Positions 34,264-42,847 of a DNA stretch of 64,000 nt are shown piece by piece. Position 1 is the stretch's first letter. Each line of letters opens with the position of its first letter. This DNA is from Chryseobacterium indologenes. Lineage in GTDB: Bacteria; Bacteroidota; Bacteroidia; Flavobacteriales; Weeksellaceae. The DNA is taken from NCBI RefSeq assembly GCF_001295265.1, contig NZ_LJOD01000006.1, positions 62,001 through 126,000 of the forward strand, read 5' to 3'. Position numbers and translations under genes: made by a program. The notes under the pieces were generated by a model. The model was not told where the DNA came from. It worked only from the letters and a program-made list of their open reading frames with translations, and made no database searches.

Positions 34264-34953
34264 TTATAAATGCTTCAGCACTTCATTAATGCTTTTCAAC
34301 TCTATGAAATGTTCGTGTTCCAGAGTATGCTCATGCTGTTCATGCGCCCAAGTGACATGGTAAGGAATATGAGCCGCAAATCCACCAATTTCTAAAACAG
34401 GCAGAATATCAGATTTTATGGAATTGCCCAGCATAAGAAAATTTTCAGGCTGGCAGTCCAGATGTTTCAGGAGCTTTCTGTAGTCGCTTTCTTTTTTGTC
34501 ACTCATAATTTCAATATGATGAAAATATTCCTGCAGCCCCGAATTTTTAAGCTTACGTTCCTGATCCAGAAGGTCTCCTTTTGTAGCTACCACCAGACGA
34601 TATTTCCCTTTCAGGCTTTCCAGCGTTTCTGTTACGCCTTCAAGAAGTTCTATTGGTTTCTGAAGCAATTCCTGGCCAATCTCGATAGCTCTGTTAACCA
34701 GATGAAAATTAGCCGTACCTCCTGAAACCCGGCTTATCGTTTCAATCATGCAGAGCATAAAACCTTTCACACCATATCCGTAAAGATGGAGATTCTGCAT
34801 TTCCGTTTTAAACAATTCCTGGGACACGGAATGTTGAGGCAGATAATCCTCAAGCAATACACAGAATTCTTTTTCTGCTTCCTGGAAATAGGGTTCGTTA
34901 ACCCAAAGTGTATCATCTGCGTCAAAAGCAATAGTGGTGATGTGATTATTCAT
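34264..34953 (-). CDS. HAD-superfamily hydrolase
   Basis: A 229-residue phosphatase-like protein. Starting at 34953 (MNNHITTIAFDADDTLWVNE) puts the nucleophile DxD at residues 11-13 as expected; a longer frame to 35031 is rejected. VVATKGDLLDQERKLKNSGL is motif II/III, and the acidic motif is MLGNSIKSDILPV. The helical cap lies between. Substrate unknown. It is divergent from the Crp-like regulator gene with a 78-base gap. Confidence 0.9.
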   Translation of the reverse strand: MNNHITTIAFDADDTLWVNEPYFQEAEKEFCVLLEDYLPQHSVSQELFKTEMQNLHLYGYGVKGFMLCMIETISRVSGGTANFHLVNRAIEIGQELLQKPIELLEGVTETLESLKGKYRLVVATKGDLLDQERKLKNSGLQEYFHHIEIMSDKKESDYRKLLKHLDCQPENFLMLGNSIKSDILPVLEIGGFAAHIPYHVTWAHEQHEHTLEHEHFIELKSINEVLKHL

Positions 34954-35009
34954 TTTTGTTTTTGTATTTTTCTTACCGCAAAATTCAGAATAAAAAATAA
35001 ACAAGGAAA

Positions 35010-35021
35010 GGACATTTGTCC
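35010..35021. promoter_or_regulatory. Possible operator in the HAD/Crp divergent region
   Basis: GGACATTTGTCC is a perfect inverted repeat (five-base arms, two-base spacer) 11 bases before the regulator ATG. It could be an autoregulatory site; unproven. Confidence 0.3.
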
Positions 35022-35031
35022 CGGATATCAT

Positions 35032-35595
35032 ATGCTACGGACCAATCAGTTATTTTTAGATTATATAGAAGACCTTTATAATAAGAAAGAGAATAAAGGA
35101 AATATTGTGCTGGAATCTTTTTCGAAAGGAGAAGAAATGTTGATTCAGAACCGTAAACCTTCCCGGATCATGCTGATAAAGGACGGAATCACCAAATGTT
35201 TTTTTGTAGAGGAGAACGGAAAAGAATATATCGTAGAGTTGCTGGGAAGGGGAGAGGTTATCGGAGAAATAGAGCTGATCCGGAATATTCCGTGCTTATG
35301 CAGTATTGAAGCGTTAACAGAGGTCTGTGCTTATACCTTATCAATTCCTTATTTCCAGTCTTTAATCAAAACCGATCTGGTCCTGAATAATCTGCTGCTC
35401 GATGTGTTTGCACAAAGGATTATCAATACTTCCAGCCGCGCATCTTATCAGCAGCTTTATACAACGGAACATACTTTGAGACAGTTTCTTGAGTTACAGG
35501 CACAGCAGGGAATCCATCTTTCTAAGGAGGATATGGCAGCTTACCTGGGAATTACAGTGAGAAGTCTGAACAGAGCTTTAAAAAACTTAATTTAA
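35032..35595 (+). CDS. Crp/Fnr-family transcriptional regulator (second copy type)
   Basis: A 187-residue regulator: N-terminal effector beta-roll (SRIMLIKDGITKCFFVEE, GRGEVIGEIELIRNIP) and C-terminal winged helix (HLSKEDMAAYLGITVRSLNR). The GE-x-E segment resembles the phosphate-binding cassette of cyclic-nucleotide domains, but the Arg/Ser pair is absent, so cAMP binding is doubtful. The ATG at 35032 is chosen; longer frames run back through the HAD gene. The genes divide at a short shared promoter region, so it may regulate itself and the HAD gene. Confidence 0.9.
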   Translation: MLRTNQLFLDYIEDLYNKKENKGNIVLESFSKGEEMLIQNRKPSRIMLIKDGITKCFFVEENGKEYIVELLGRGEVIGEIELIRNIPCLCSIEALTEVCAYTLSIPYFQSLIKTDLVLNNLLLDVFAQRIINTSSRASYQQLYTTEHTLRQFLELQAQQGIHLSKEDMAAYLGITVRSLNRALKNLI

Positions 35596-35706
35596 TTTTA
35601 TTTGCTGTTTTTTTAGGGCGTGTTATGATAATTTTTTTAAAATTTAAATTCATATGGGTTTTTTTAAGGGGTGTGGTGTAATTTTATTAATTTTGAATAA
35701 AAAATA

Positions 35707-36210
35707 ATGAGCGGGATCAAATTCAGAAATGCATCATTAGAGGATCTGGAAAATATTGTTGAAATATATAACTCAACAGTTGCTTCCAGAATGGTGACAG
35801 CTGATGTGGAAGAAGTTACAGTAGAAAGTAAACGACAATGGTTTGATGAGCATAATCCGCAAACAAGACCGCTCTGGATTGTAGAAAATGTTGATGATGA
35901 GATCGTAGGCTGGGTTAGCTTTAGTTCGTTTCATGAAAGAGCTGCGTACAGCGGAACCGCAGAGGTCAGTATCTATCTGAATGAAAAAAGCAGAGGAAAG
36001 GGATATGGCCGGGAAATCCTTCAGTACTGCATCGATAACGCTTCAAAATTTAAAATTCACACATTGGTAGCACTTATTTTCCTTCATAATGAACCAAGCC
36101 TGAAGCTTTTCCGGAATTCCGGATTTGAAGACTGGGGAACATTACCCGATGTTGCCATTCTGGACGGTGTGAAAAGAAGCCTGAAAATTCTGGGACGAAA
36201 GGTGGATTAA
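35707..36210 (+). CDS. GNAT N-acetyltransferase, phosphinothricin acetyltransferase-like
   Basis: A 167-residue acetyl-CoA-dependent acyltransferase. The acetyl-CoA-binding motif is EKSRGKGYGREILQYC, and an N-terminal FRNASLEDLENIVEIYNSTV plus C-terminal HNEPSLKLFRNSGFEDWG are typical of the PAT/bar-like subgroup, which acetylates amines of small molecules. The real substrate here is unknown. It is a single-gene unit ending before a strong bidirectional terminator. Confidence 0.88.
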   Translation: MSGIKFRNASLEDLENIVEIYNSTVASRMVTADVEEVTVESKRQWFDEHNPQTRPLWIVENVDDEIVGWVSFSSFHERAAYSGTAEVSIYLNEKSRGKGYGREILQYCIDNASKFKIHTLVALIFLHNEPSLKLFRNSGFEDWGTLPDVAILDGVKRSLKILGRKVD

Positions 36211-36300
36211 ATAACTCATTCTTGGCTTTTCTATTTTGTGGTTGGTAAATTGATAGATGCCGGAATTTATAAATAAAACGCTTAAAAGCAGAAAATAAAA

Positions 36301-36325
36301 AACGCGGAGTCTGAAACTCCGCGTT
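36301..36325. terminator. Bidirectional terminator between GNAT and MATE genes
   Basis: Perfect ten-base stem AACGCGGAGT / ACTCCGCGTT with a five-base loop, placed between converging genes. Confidence 0.85.
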
Positions 36326-36344
36326 GATTTAGTAGATTAATTTT

Positions 36345-37706
36345 TTATAATGTCTGCTTAATTCTCTTTGCAGACATATTCAGGAATCGTTTTACCAGGA
36401 ATACCGCAGAAACCGTAAGCCCAAGCCCCAGAGCGATCCACATTCCGAAAGCGCCCATTTTCAGAGTGACGCAAAGTAAATATCCCAATGGAATGGTGAT
36501 AATCCAATATGCGATAAAAGTATAGATCGACGGTATTTTCACGTCCTGCAATCCTCGTAACATTCCCAGAGCGGTTACCTGAATTCCGTCTGAAAGCTGG
36601 AACAAAGCCGCAATGATCATTAATTTAGAAGCTAATGTAATGACCTCAATCTCTTCTTTCTTGGTGAAGAATGTAGGAAGGATGTTTCTCCCTAAAATGA
36701 AGACCAATCCGCAGATGCACATGAAGATAAATGCAATCTTCAGGTTATTGATTCCCACCTTTCTCAGTTCAATAAAGTTCTGTTCACCCAGTTTTCTTCC
36801 GATCATTACTGTTGATGCCACACTGAAGCCAACGCATAGGTTGAAGGTAAATGAGGCCATGCTTAATGCAATCTGATGAGAAGCAATATCGTGAGCAGAG
36901 ATCAGCCCGCAGATGAATGCTGCTCCTGCAAAAGCAGTTACCTCAAAGAACATCTGTAAAGCTGTTGGCAAGCCCAGTTTCACCATTTTATCGAACATTT
37001 TCTTAGAGAAGTTCTGAATTTTCAAAGAAAAATCCTTGATGTAACGTCTTGTTTTCTTCTCTTTTACCAACACGAAATACAGGAAAATCACCATAAAAAT
37101 TCTGGAGATCAGTGTTGCTAAAGCAGATCCTTTCACCCCCATTTCCGGGAAAATCCAAAGCCCTTTGATGAAAACATAATTCAATGCAATATTAATGACA
37201 TTGGCAATGATGGTAGCCTTGGTAACACCTATAGTATAGGATAGTCCTTCAGATACCTCACGCAGGGTCTGGAAAGCCATAAAAGGAATCATGCTGATGG
37301 CCATAATGCTGAGGAAGTCCACCGTGTCGGGAATGATCTTTTCCGGCTGTCCGGAGTGATAAAGCAGGGGCATTCCCAGAAACAAAAGTCCCATCAGAAT
37401 GATCCCTACAGACATATTAATGACAAATCCGTGGCTGAATACAGAGTTAATGATCGCATGATCCTCTTTGGAATGTGCTTCAGAAACCAGCGGAGGTATA
37501 GCAAATGAAAACCCAAGCGCCAGTACAAATATGGAGAAGAATACAGCATTCCCCAATGAAACAGAAGCCAGTGCGTCTGCTCCTAAAAGTTTTCCGACAA
37601 TAATATTATCGAATAAATTTACCGAAACCTGCCCCACCTGTGTAAGCATCACAGGAAGAGCCAAAGTCAGGCATTCTTTCGTATAGTTTTTGTTTAAAAA
37701 GTTCAT
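36345..37706 (-). CDS. MATE-family multidrug/cation efflux transporter
   Basis: A 453-residue inner-membrane protein with 12 hydrophobic helices in two homologous halves (LALPVMLTQVGQVSVNLFDN near the N-terminus, LGLPTALQMFFEVTAFAGA in the second half). MATE proteins export cationic drugs or metabolites in exchange for H+ or Na+. The N-half helix 1 motif and the GADALASVSLGNAVFF segment fit the NorM/DinF-type bacterial family. The substrate is unknown. Confidence 0.93.
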   Translation of the reverse strand: MNFLNKNYTKECLTLALPVMLTQVGQVSVNLFDNIIVGKLLGADALASVSLGNAVFFSIFVLALGFSFAIPPLVSEAHSKEDHAIINSVFSHGFVINMSVGIILMGLLFLGMPLLYHSGQPEKIIPDTVDFLSIMAISMIPFMAFQTLREVSEGLSYTIGVTKATIIANVINIALNYVFIKGLWIFPEMGVKGSALATLISRIFMVIFLYFVLVKEKKTRRYIKDFSLKIQNFSKKMFDKMVKLGLPTALQMFFEVTAFAGAAFICGLISAHDIASHQIALSMASFTFNLCVGFSVASTVMIGRKLGEQNFIELRKVGINNLKIAFIFMCICGLVFILGRNILPTFFTKKEEIEVITLASKLMIIAALFQLSDGIQVTALGMLRGLQDVKIPSIYTFIAYWIITIPLGYLLCVTLKMGAFGMWIALGLGLTVSAVFLVKRFLNMSAKRIKQTL

Positions 37707-37755
37707 CGTATTTTATGATTCATATAGTTATATTTCAATAGTTTCCCCCAAAAAA

Positions 37756-37785
37756 AAATTTGCAGTAAGGCTACTGCAAATTTTT
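37756..37785 (-). terminator. Terminator of the sigma-54 activator gene
   Basis: Perfect 12-base stem AAATTTGCAGTA / TACTGCAAATTT with a four-base loop; on the minus strand a T run follows. Confidence 0.85.
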
Positions 37786-37810
37786 ATAATTTATTTAATG
37801 ATTAATTAAA

Positions 37811-38995
37811 TTATTTCCTTACAAAACTTGCAACATCCTCTGCGGAAACAGAATTCCCACCAAGAATAATTAATCTTTCCACAACATTTCTAAGTTCTCT
37901 GATATTTCCGGTCCATGAAAAAGCTTTTAGCGCTTCAATAGCCTTATCATCAAATTTTTTCACGGCAGTACCATGCTCATCGGCAATCATACCGGAAAAA
38001 TGCTCTACTAATAATTTAATGTCTTCCTTTCTTTCATCCAAAGGCGGAACATAAATTTCAATCACAGAAAGCCTGTGGTAAAGATCTTCTCTGAATTTTC
38101 CTTCTTCAATTTCCTTCTGCATATTTTTGTTGGTAGCCGCAATTACTCTTACATCTACCTTTATTTCCTTATCGCTTCCTACCGGAGAAACTTTACTTTC
38201 CTGAAGGGCTCTTAATACCTTGGCCTGAGCAATAAGGCTCATATCTCCAATCTCATCCAGAAAGATGGTACCGCCGTTGGCCTGTTCAAATTTTCCTTGC
38301 TTATCCTTGATTGCTCCTGTAAATGAACCTTTTACGTGTCCGAATAATTCAGACTCAATAAGTTCAGACGGGATCGCGGCACAGTTAACCTCTACCATCG
38401 GACCTCTCGCACGTTCACTCTGGTTATGGATGGCATGGGCTACCAGTTCTTTTCCGGCACCGTTAGGCCCTGTAATCAGAACTCTGGCATCTGAAACAGC
38501 TACCTTTTCAATCATTTCCTGGATTTTCTTAAGAGCAGAAGATTCACCAATCATCTGATATTTTTTGCTGACCTTCTTTTTTAAGGTTTTATTTTCAGTC
38601 TGAAGGTTTTTGTTCTCTTTCTTTAAAGACTCTTTAGCCAGGGCATTCTTTACGCTGGTGATCAGCCTGTTGATGTCAATTGGCTTGGAGATGAAGTCAT
38701 ATGCACCTTCCTTCAGGCAGGAAACAGCAGAGTCAATATCCGCGTGGCCGGAGATCATGATAAAAGTGGTTTCAGGTTTCAGAACCATACTTTGTTTTAA
38801 AAGTTCAGTTCCTGAAAGTTTAGGCATCTTGATATCAGAGATCACCAGTGCGAAATCTTCTTTTTCGATCTGTTTATAGCCTTCAAGGCCGTCTTCGGCA
38901 ATAATGAATTCATAATCAGTAAGTTCATCAGAAAGAATATTATGTAATACTCCTGAGATCGCTTTTTCGTCTTCTACAATAAGGATTTTTTGCAT
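37811..38995 (-). CDS. NtrC-family sigma-54 response regulator lacking the DNA-binding domain
   Basis: A 394-residue response regulator: receiver domain (residues of about 1-120) with the phosphoacceptor Asp in VISDIKMPKLS; a coiled-coil linker; and an AAA+ sigma-54 activation domain with Walker A GPNGAGKEL, the sigma-54 contact loop GSFTGA, Walker B GTIFLDEIGD and the sensor region WTGNIRELRNVVE. The protein stops at SAEDVASFVRK just after the AAA+ domain, so the usual C-terminal Fis-type helix-turn-helix is missing. The family's GAFTGA has Ala-to-Ser at position 2. No cognate kinase gene is adjacent. Its -7 element is six bases from the ATG. Confidence 0.93.
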   Translation of the reverse strand: MQKILIVEDEKAISGVLHNILSDELTDYEFIIAEDGLEGYKQIEKEDFALVISDIKMPKLSGTELLKQSMVLKPETTFIMISGHADIDSAVSCLKEGAYDFISKPIDINRLITSVKNALAKESLKKENKNLQTENKTLKKKVSKKYQMIGESSALKKIQEMIEKVAVSDARVLITGPNGAGKELVAHAIHNQSERARGPMVEVNCAAIPSELIESELFGHVKGSFTGAIKDKQGKFEQANGGTIFLDEIGDMSLIAQAKVLRALQESKVSPVGSDKEIKVDVRVIAATNKNMQKEIEEGKFREDLYHRLSVIEIYVPPLDERKEDIKLLVEHFSGMIADEHGTAVKKFDDKAIEALKAFSWTGNIRELRNVVERLIILGGNSVSAEDVASFVRK

Positions 38996-39000
38996 AGGTG

Positions 39001-39008
39001 CAAATTTA
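39001..39008 (-). promoter_or_regulatory. -7 element of the sigma-54 activator gene
   Basis: The minus strand reads TAAATTTG, six bases before the ATG, implying a near-leaderless mRNA. Confidence 0.5.
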
Positions 39009-39051
39009 AATTTTTTGATTCAATTATTAGCAAAAACCATACCTAAAAATT

Positions 39052-39711
39052 CTATTTTGAATAATCTCTTCTGCCGAAAATTGCAGATCCTACCCGTATA
39101 GAATTGGTTCCGCATTCAATAGCCACCGGAAAATCATCACTCATTCCCATTGATAAGGTTTCCAGTGTTTTTGATTGACAGAATTCATCAAAAAGAGTTT
39201 TTAAGGTTAAAAATTCTCTTCTGATCTGCTGTTCGTTATCCGTGAACGTAGCCATTCCCATCAGTCCGGTAATTTCAACATTGGGAAACTCACCCTTAAG
39301 GTATTTTTCAAACAAAATTCTGGCTTCAGGAATATCAAGCCCGAATTTGCTATCTTCCTCAGCAATTTTTACCTGAAGAAGCACTTTTATCTTCCTGTTA
39401 TGTTTCCCGGATTCTTTGTTGATTTCAGAAAGGAGCTTTTCAGAATCCACACTTTGGATGGTGTCTATAAAAGAAGCAATGTATTTCACCTTATTCGTTT
39501 GCAGATGCCCTATCAGGTGCCACTGGATATCTTTAGGAAGAAGCGGATACTTTTCCATCAGCTCCTGCACCTTATTCTCTCCAAATACTTTTTGTCCCAG
39601 ATCGTAAACCTCCTGAACAGCCTGAACCGGATGTGTTTTTGAAACAGCCACCAGCTGTACATCTGCCGGAAGCTGCTGTACTATTGCGTTATAATTTACT
39701 TTAATATCCAT
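39052..39711 (-). CDS. yggS: Pyridoxal phosphate homeostasis protein (YggS/PLPBP family)
   Basis: A 219-residue single-domain type III PLP-binding barrel protein that buffers PLP and affects amino-acid pools. PLP lysine lies in QLVAVSKTHPVQAVQ; FGENKVQELMEKY and WHLIGHLQTNKVKYI are hallmarks, and LSMGMSDDFPVAIECGTNSI forms the phosphate site. It is on the same strand as, and about 50 bases upstream of, the response regulator gene. Confidence 0.96.
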   Translation of the reverse strand: MDIKVNYNAIVQQLPADVQLVAVSKTHPVQAVQEVYDLGQKVFGENKVQELMEKYPLLPKDIQWHLIGHLQTNKVKYIASFIDTIQSVDSEKLLSEINKESGKHNRKIKVLLQVKIAEEDSKFGLDIPEARILFEKYLKGEFPNVEITGLMGMATFTDNEQQIRREFLTLKTLFDEFCQSKTLETLSMGMSDDFPVAIECGTNSIRVGSAIFGRRDYSK

Positions 39712-39834
39712 AAATGCAAATTTCAGAATAATAAAAACAAAAAACTAATGAATCTGTAAAATAGTTGAGAGACATTCGTTAATGATCTGCCGGACTTCTG
39801 ATGATGAACGGCCGGATTTTAATATGCTTTACAG

Positions 39835-40701
39835 TTAATTCAGGATCTCGTTAATCTTAGGGTACTGTGATATCTTTCTGAAAACAAATTTGTTACTCTT
39901 CTGTAGCTTTTCAATAAACAGATCAAGCTCATTAATGGAATCGGCATCCCTTAAGTATTGATCGTGGGTAAGGAAAACAAGGTGTCTTGAAGTCTTTTCC
40001 AGATCATTGAGGAAGATGCTGTCTACTTTTTTCAGCATGGCTTCATGGCTTCCTTTTAGGGTCATTTGAGGGGAAGGCCTCCATTCAAGATCCCATCCAA
40101 TTACTTTGTATCCTGCTTTTTTAAGGCCGTTAGCAGCTTCAGCAGAGCTCTTAATATCTGTTACATTAATATTGTTAAGTCTCCAGATATTTCTTCCGGG
40201 AGTTCTTGCGATTTTATCATAAAGCTTAAGGCTGTCTTTTGCAATGTTAAAGTCATGAACCACTGCATCCGCATTTTTATAAAAATCGGTGTATTTGTTA
40301 TGGGCGTGTGTAAAACTGTGGTTGGCCAGCTCAATCAGTGGGTTGCTTTTTAAAAGCTCCATGTCATCTTTCTGTTTTTTACTTCCATAAGCATGTTTTC
40401 CTACTAAAAATGCCGTGGCACACACATTTCTTTTGTTGAGGATTCTAATGAGATTTTCTGTACCCTGATTGGGACCGTCATCAAAAGTAAGATAGATAAC
40501 TCTTTTGTCCGGATCTACAGTTTCATTGTCGGTCTCGGGGACCGTTTCTGCGGAGGGATGTTCCTGTGAAATGACCCTTTCAGTGTCTTTCACTTCAGTT
40601 TTGTAATTACAGCTGTTTAATAAAAATGAAGTTGCACTCACCAATGCAAGCATCCCTAGAAAAGTCTTATTTGTTGACTTTTCCGCAAAAATTTTTCTCA
40701 T
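39835..40701 (-). CDS. Polysaccharide deacetylase-family lipoprotein (CE4/NodB)
   Basis: A 288-residue exported protein with a lipobox (FLLNSCNYKTE; lipidation Cys about residue 31). The NodB core has the catalytic motif YLTFDDGPNQG and the metal-binding His pair in ANHSFTHAHN; RTPGRNIWRL is motif 3. Such enzymes remove N- or O-acetyl groups from peptidoglycan or exopolysaccharide; substrate unknown. WDLEWRPSP replaces the more usual WxxDxxDW motif, so activity may be altered. Confidence 0.9.
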   Translation of the reverse strand: MRKIFAEKSTNKTFLGMLALVSATSFLLNSCNYKTEVKDTERVISQEHPSAETVPETDNETVDPDKRVIYLTFDDGPNQGTENLIRILNKRNVCATAFLVGKHAYGSKKQKDDMELLKSNPLIELANHSFTHAHNKYTDFYKNADAVVHDFNIAKDSLKLYDKIARTPGRNIWRLNNINVTDIKSSAEAANGLKKAGYKVIGWDLEWRPSPQMTLKGSHEAMLKKVDSIFLNDLEKTSRHLVFLTHDQYLRDADSINELDLFIEKLQKSNKFVFRKISQYPKINEILN

Positions 40702-41245
40702 AAGGTTAATGGAAATTTAAATTGTTAAAAAATCGTTAAAATTAACGTATAAATGTTAACAAAATATATGCCAGTATTTAGTAAGAATCTACTTTTTAAG
40801 GTTATTTTAAGGTGTTTGTTTTTAAATGTTTTTTAACTAAAATGTTAAAATTCAGGTTATATTTGATTATCTTTATTTTTTAACATTTATTAATGATGAA
40901 AATGTTTCTCTTACTGCTTTTTTCTGATCAATTATATATTCTTCTTTTTCCGGTGATTTATTTTATCTCGGACTTTAGAATGATGATTAGTAAACATGTT
41001 TTTGAAATAGGGAAGCTGAATAGGAGATCATCAATAATAAGTTTTACTTCTTAAGATCATTTGATCTGACTGTGGCTTTCAATACCTATTAATGAATTAG
41101 TTTCAAGACTTTAATCTTCCTCAGTGCAAACTCAGGTGAATTAATGATGAAGCCGAATCTCTTTATATTCTTATCGGCATAATTATTTCTTAAAGCCCGT
41201 TGGAATAATACAATTCTTCCTATATTCGGAACTTATTTTGAAATC
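40702..41245. other. Intergenic region with no supported gene
   Basis: About 540 very AT-rich bases between divergent genes. A 53-codon frame at 40893-41054 on the plus strand has hydrophobic content, but no promoter or family support. I see no RNA gene or terminator. Its size suggests regulatory sequence for the two flanking genes. Confidence 0.5.
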
Positions 41246-42070
41246 ATGAAGCTCAAATACTTATTTCTGCTGCTGGCGGCAGGAAAATTATCTGCCCAGC
41301 AGATTTCAGGAGCAATTGTTACTGAAAAACAGTCTCCGGTTTCCGATGCAAGAATCGGGGTTGAAAATACAGATATTGGAGATGTTACGGATGGGGAAGG
41401 AAAATACACGATCAATCTTGATGGTATTGAAAAAAACAGGATCTTAAAAATAGTGGTGAACGGCTATGAACCGGTTCAGATGAATGTTTCTGCTTTTGAA
41501 GCACTGGAAAATCATACTATTGTCCTTAAAGAGAAGACTGTTGAAATAGATAAAGTGGAAATTCTCCCCAAAAAGTATATTCTGAAAAATTTTGGAACCA
41601 GAAATGCAAAGAGAAGTTACTGCGGTTACAACTCAGAAGATACATCCAAATTATTCAGGGAATATGCTATAAAGATTAAAAACACTAAAAGAGTAAAGGT
41701 GAAACAGGTTAATATTAATCTTGCTTTTTTTACATTAGAGCAGCCTGTAACACTGATCTTTGATATTCAAAAGTCTGAGGGAGGATTTCCCGGAGAATCT
41801 CTTGCTAATGAAACTTTGAAAATGACTGTTACCAAAGATGATATTAAAAATAATACAGTTTCTCTTGACGTAAGTGATAAAGGAATCTGGACGCATGAAG
41901 ATTTTTTTGTGTCTACGAGAGTTTCTGAAGATTTTAAGGGAAAGCTTTATCTGGCAGGAAATATTTTTGCATTTTCAAAGAATACCTATTACAGAAACTA
42001 TTTCGGGGAATGGAAAAAGTTTTCAGCAGGTGAACCTTCCATTAACGTGGATGTTCTGGTGGAAAAATAA
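41246..42070 (+). CDS. Secreted protein with CarboxypepD-regulatory-like domain
   Basis: A 274-residue exported protein: signal peptide (KLKYLFLLLAAGKLSAQ), then a carboxypeptidase-regulatory-like beta-sandwich (ISGAIVTEKQSPVSDARIGV to LENHTIVLKEK, about residues 20-100), as found at the start of TonB-dependent receptors, then a second beta-rich domain. It has neither a TonB box nor a barrel. Family function unknown; an outer-membrane or periplasmic role is inferred. Confidence 0.8.
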   Translation: MKLKYLFLLLAAGKLSAQQISGAIVTEKQSPVSDARIGVENTDIGDVTDGEGKYTINLDGIEKNRILKIVVNGYEPVQMNVSAFEALENHTIVLKEKTVEIDKVEILPKKYILKNFGTRNAKRSYCGYNSEDTSKLFREYAIKIKNTKRVKVKQVNINLAFFTLEQPVTLIFDIQKSEGGFPGESLANETLKMTVTKDDIKNNTVSLDVSDKGIWTHEDFFVSTRVSEDFKGKLYLAGNIFAFSKNTYYRNYFGEWKKFSAGEPSINVDVLVEK

Positions 42071-42081
42071 ACATTTCCGGC

Positions 42082-42816
42082 TTAAACTGTCTCTAAAAGC
42101 TTTTTTAAATACAATGCATTATGAATAGCTGCTGTTCCCCAGGTATTATTAAAAAATACAAAGGTTTTCTTTTCCGCTTTGAGGATTTTTTCTGCAAGAT
42201 CATTAAGGAAGTGATGGCTGTATTCAGATTTGTACAGGACAGGTTTTCCGTGAAGCTTGTAATAAATAATTTCAGGATGATTGATGATCATGTCTTCCGG
42301 AAGATCACCCGGAAAGCTCACTCCGGAAAAAATGATGTTGTTTTCCTTTAAAGCCGTAAAAATATCCTTATGCCACCAGGAATGATGACGGAACTCAATG
42401 ACATTAATATGCCCGAAATCAGGATTGCTGAGGATCAGATCCAGATTTTCAGGAGTGTTTTTAAAAGAAGGAGGGAGCTGGTATAAAAATCCTGAAAGTT
42501 TTGCCTGTAAATGGTCTGCAATATGGCTGCAGAACTCTTTAATCTCTTCCTGGCAGTTTTTCAGGCGCTTTTCATGAGAAATGGCTTTGGGTATTTTAAT
42601 GAAAAACCTGAAATGATCCTGGGTTTCATCATGCCATTTCAAAAGAGTTTTGGCCGTTGGTTTTCGGTAAAAAGTAGAGTTGATTTCTACCGAATTGAAA
42701 ACCTGTGAATATAAAGTAAGAAAGTCTTTACTTTGGGCATTTTCAGGATATAATGATCCTTTCCAGTCATTATTGTAAAATCCCGAACATCCGATGTAAA
42801 GACTTCCTTTTTTCAT
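42082..42816 (-). CDS. DUF72-family protein (YecE-like)
   Basis: A 244-residue TIM-barrel-like DUF72 protein. Recognisable segments are LYIGCSGFYNNDWKGSLYPE, FNSVEINSTFYRKPT, FLYQLPPSFKNTPENL and FFNNTWGTAAIHNA. Proteins of this family are widespread but uncharacterised. It ends 11 bases from the stop of the converging gene at 41246-42070, and lies 31 bases downstream of copA on the same strand. Confidence 0.92.
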   Translation of the reverse strand: MKKGSLYIGCSGFYNNDWKGSLYPENAQSKDFLTLYSQVFNSVEINSTFYRKPTAKTLLKWHDETQDHFRFFIKIPKAISHEKRLKNCQEEIKEFCSHIADHLQAKLSGFLYQLPPSFKNTPENLDLILSNPDFGHINVIEFRHHSWWHKDIFTALKENNIIFSGVSFPGDLPEDMIINHPEIIYYKLHGKPVLYKSEYSHHFLNDLAEKILKAEKKTFVFFNNTWGTAAIHNALYLKKLLETV

Positions 42817-42847
42817 GCGATGTAAAATTGAAGGTTAACCAGCCGTT

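Noticed and set aside
34786..35031. Longer N-terminus for the second Crp-like regulator
   Set aside because: It runs antisense through the HAD gene, and the added residues do not resemble an effector domain.
40893..41054. A 53-codon plus-strand frame (MMKMFLLLLFSDQ...) in the 540-base gap
   Set aside because: It has hydrophobic character but no promoter, no recognised leader and no family support, and such frames occur by chance in AT-rich DNA.
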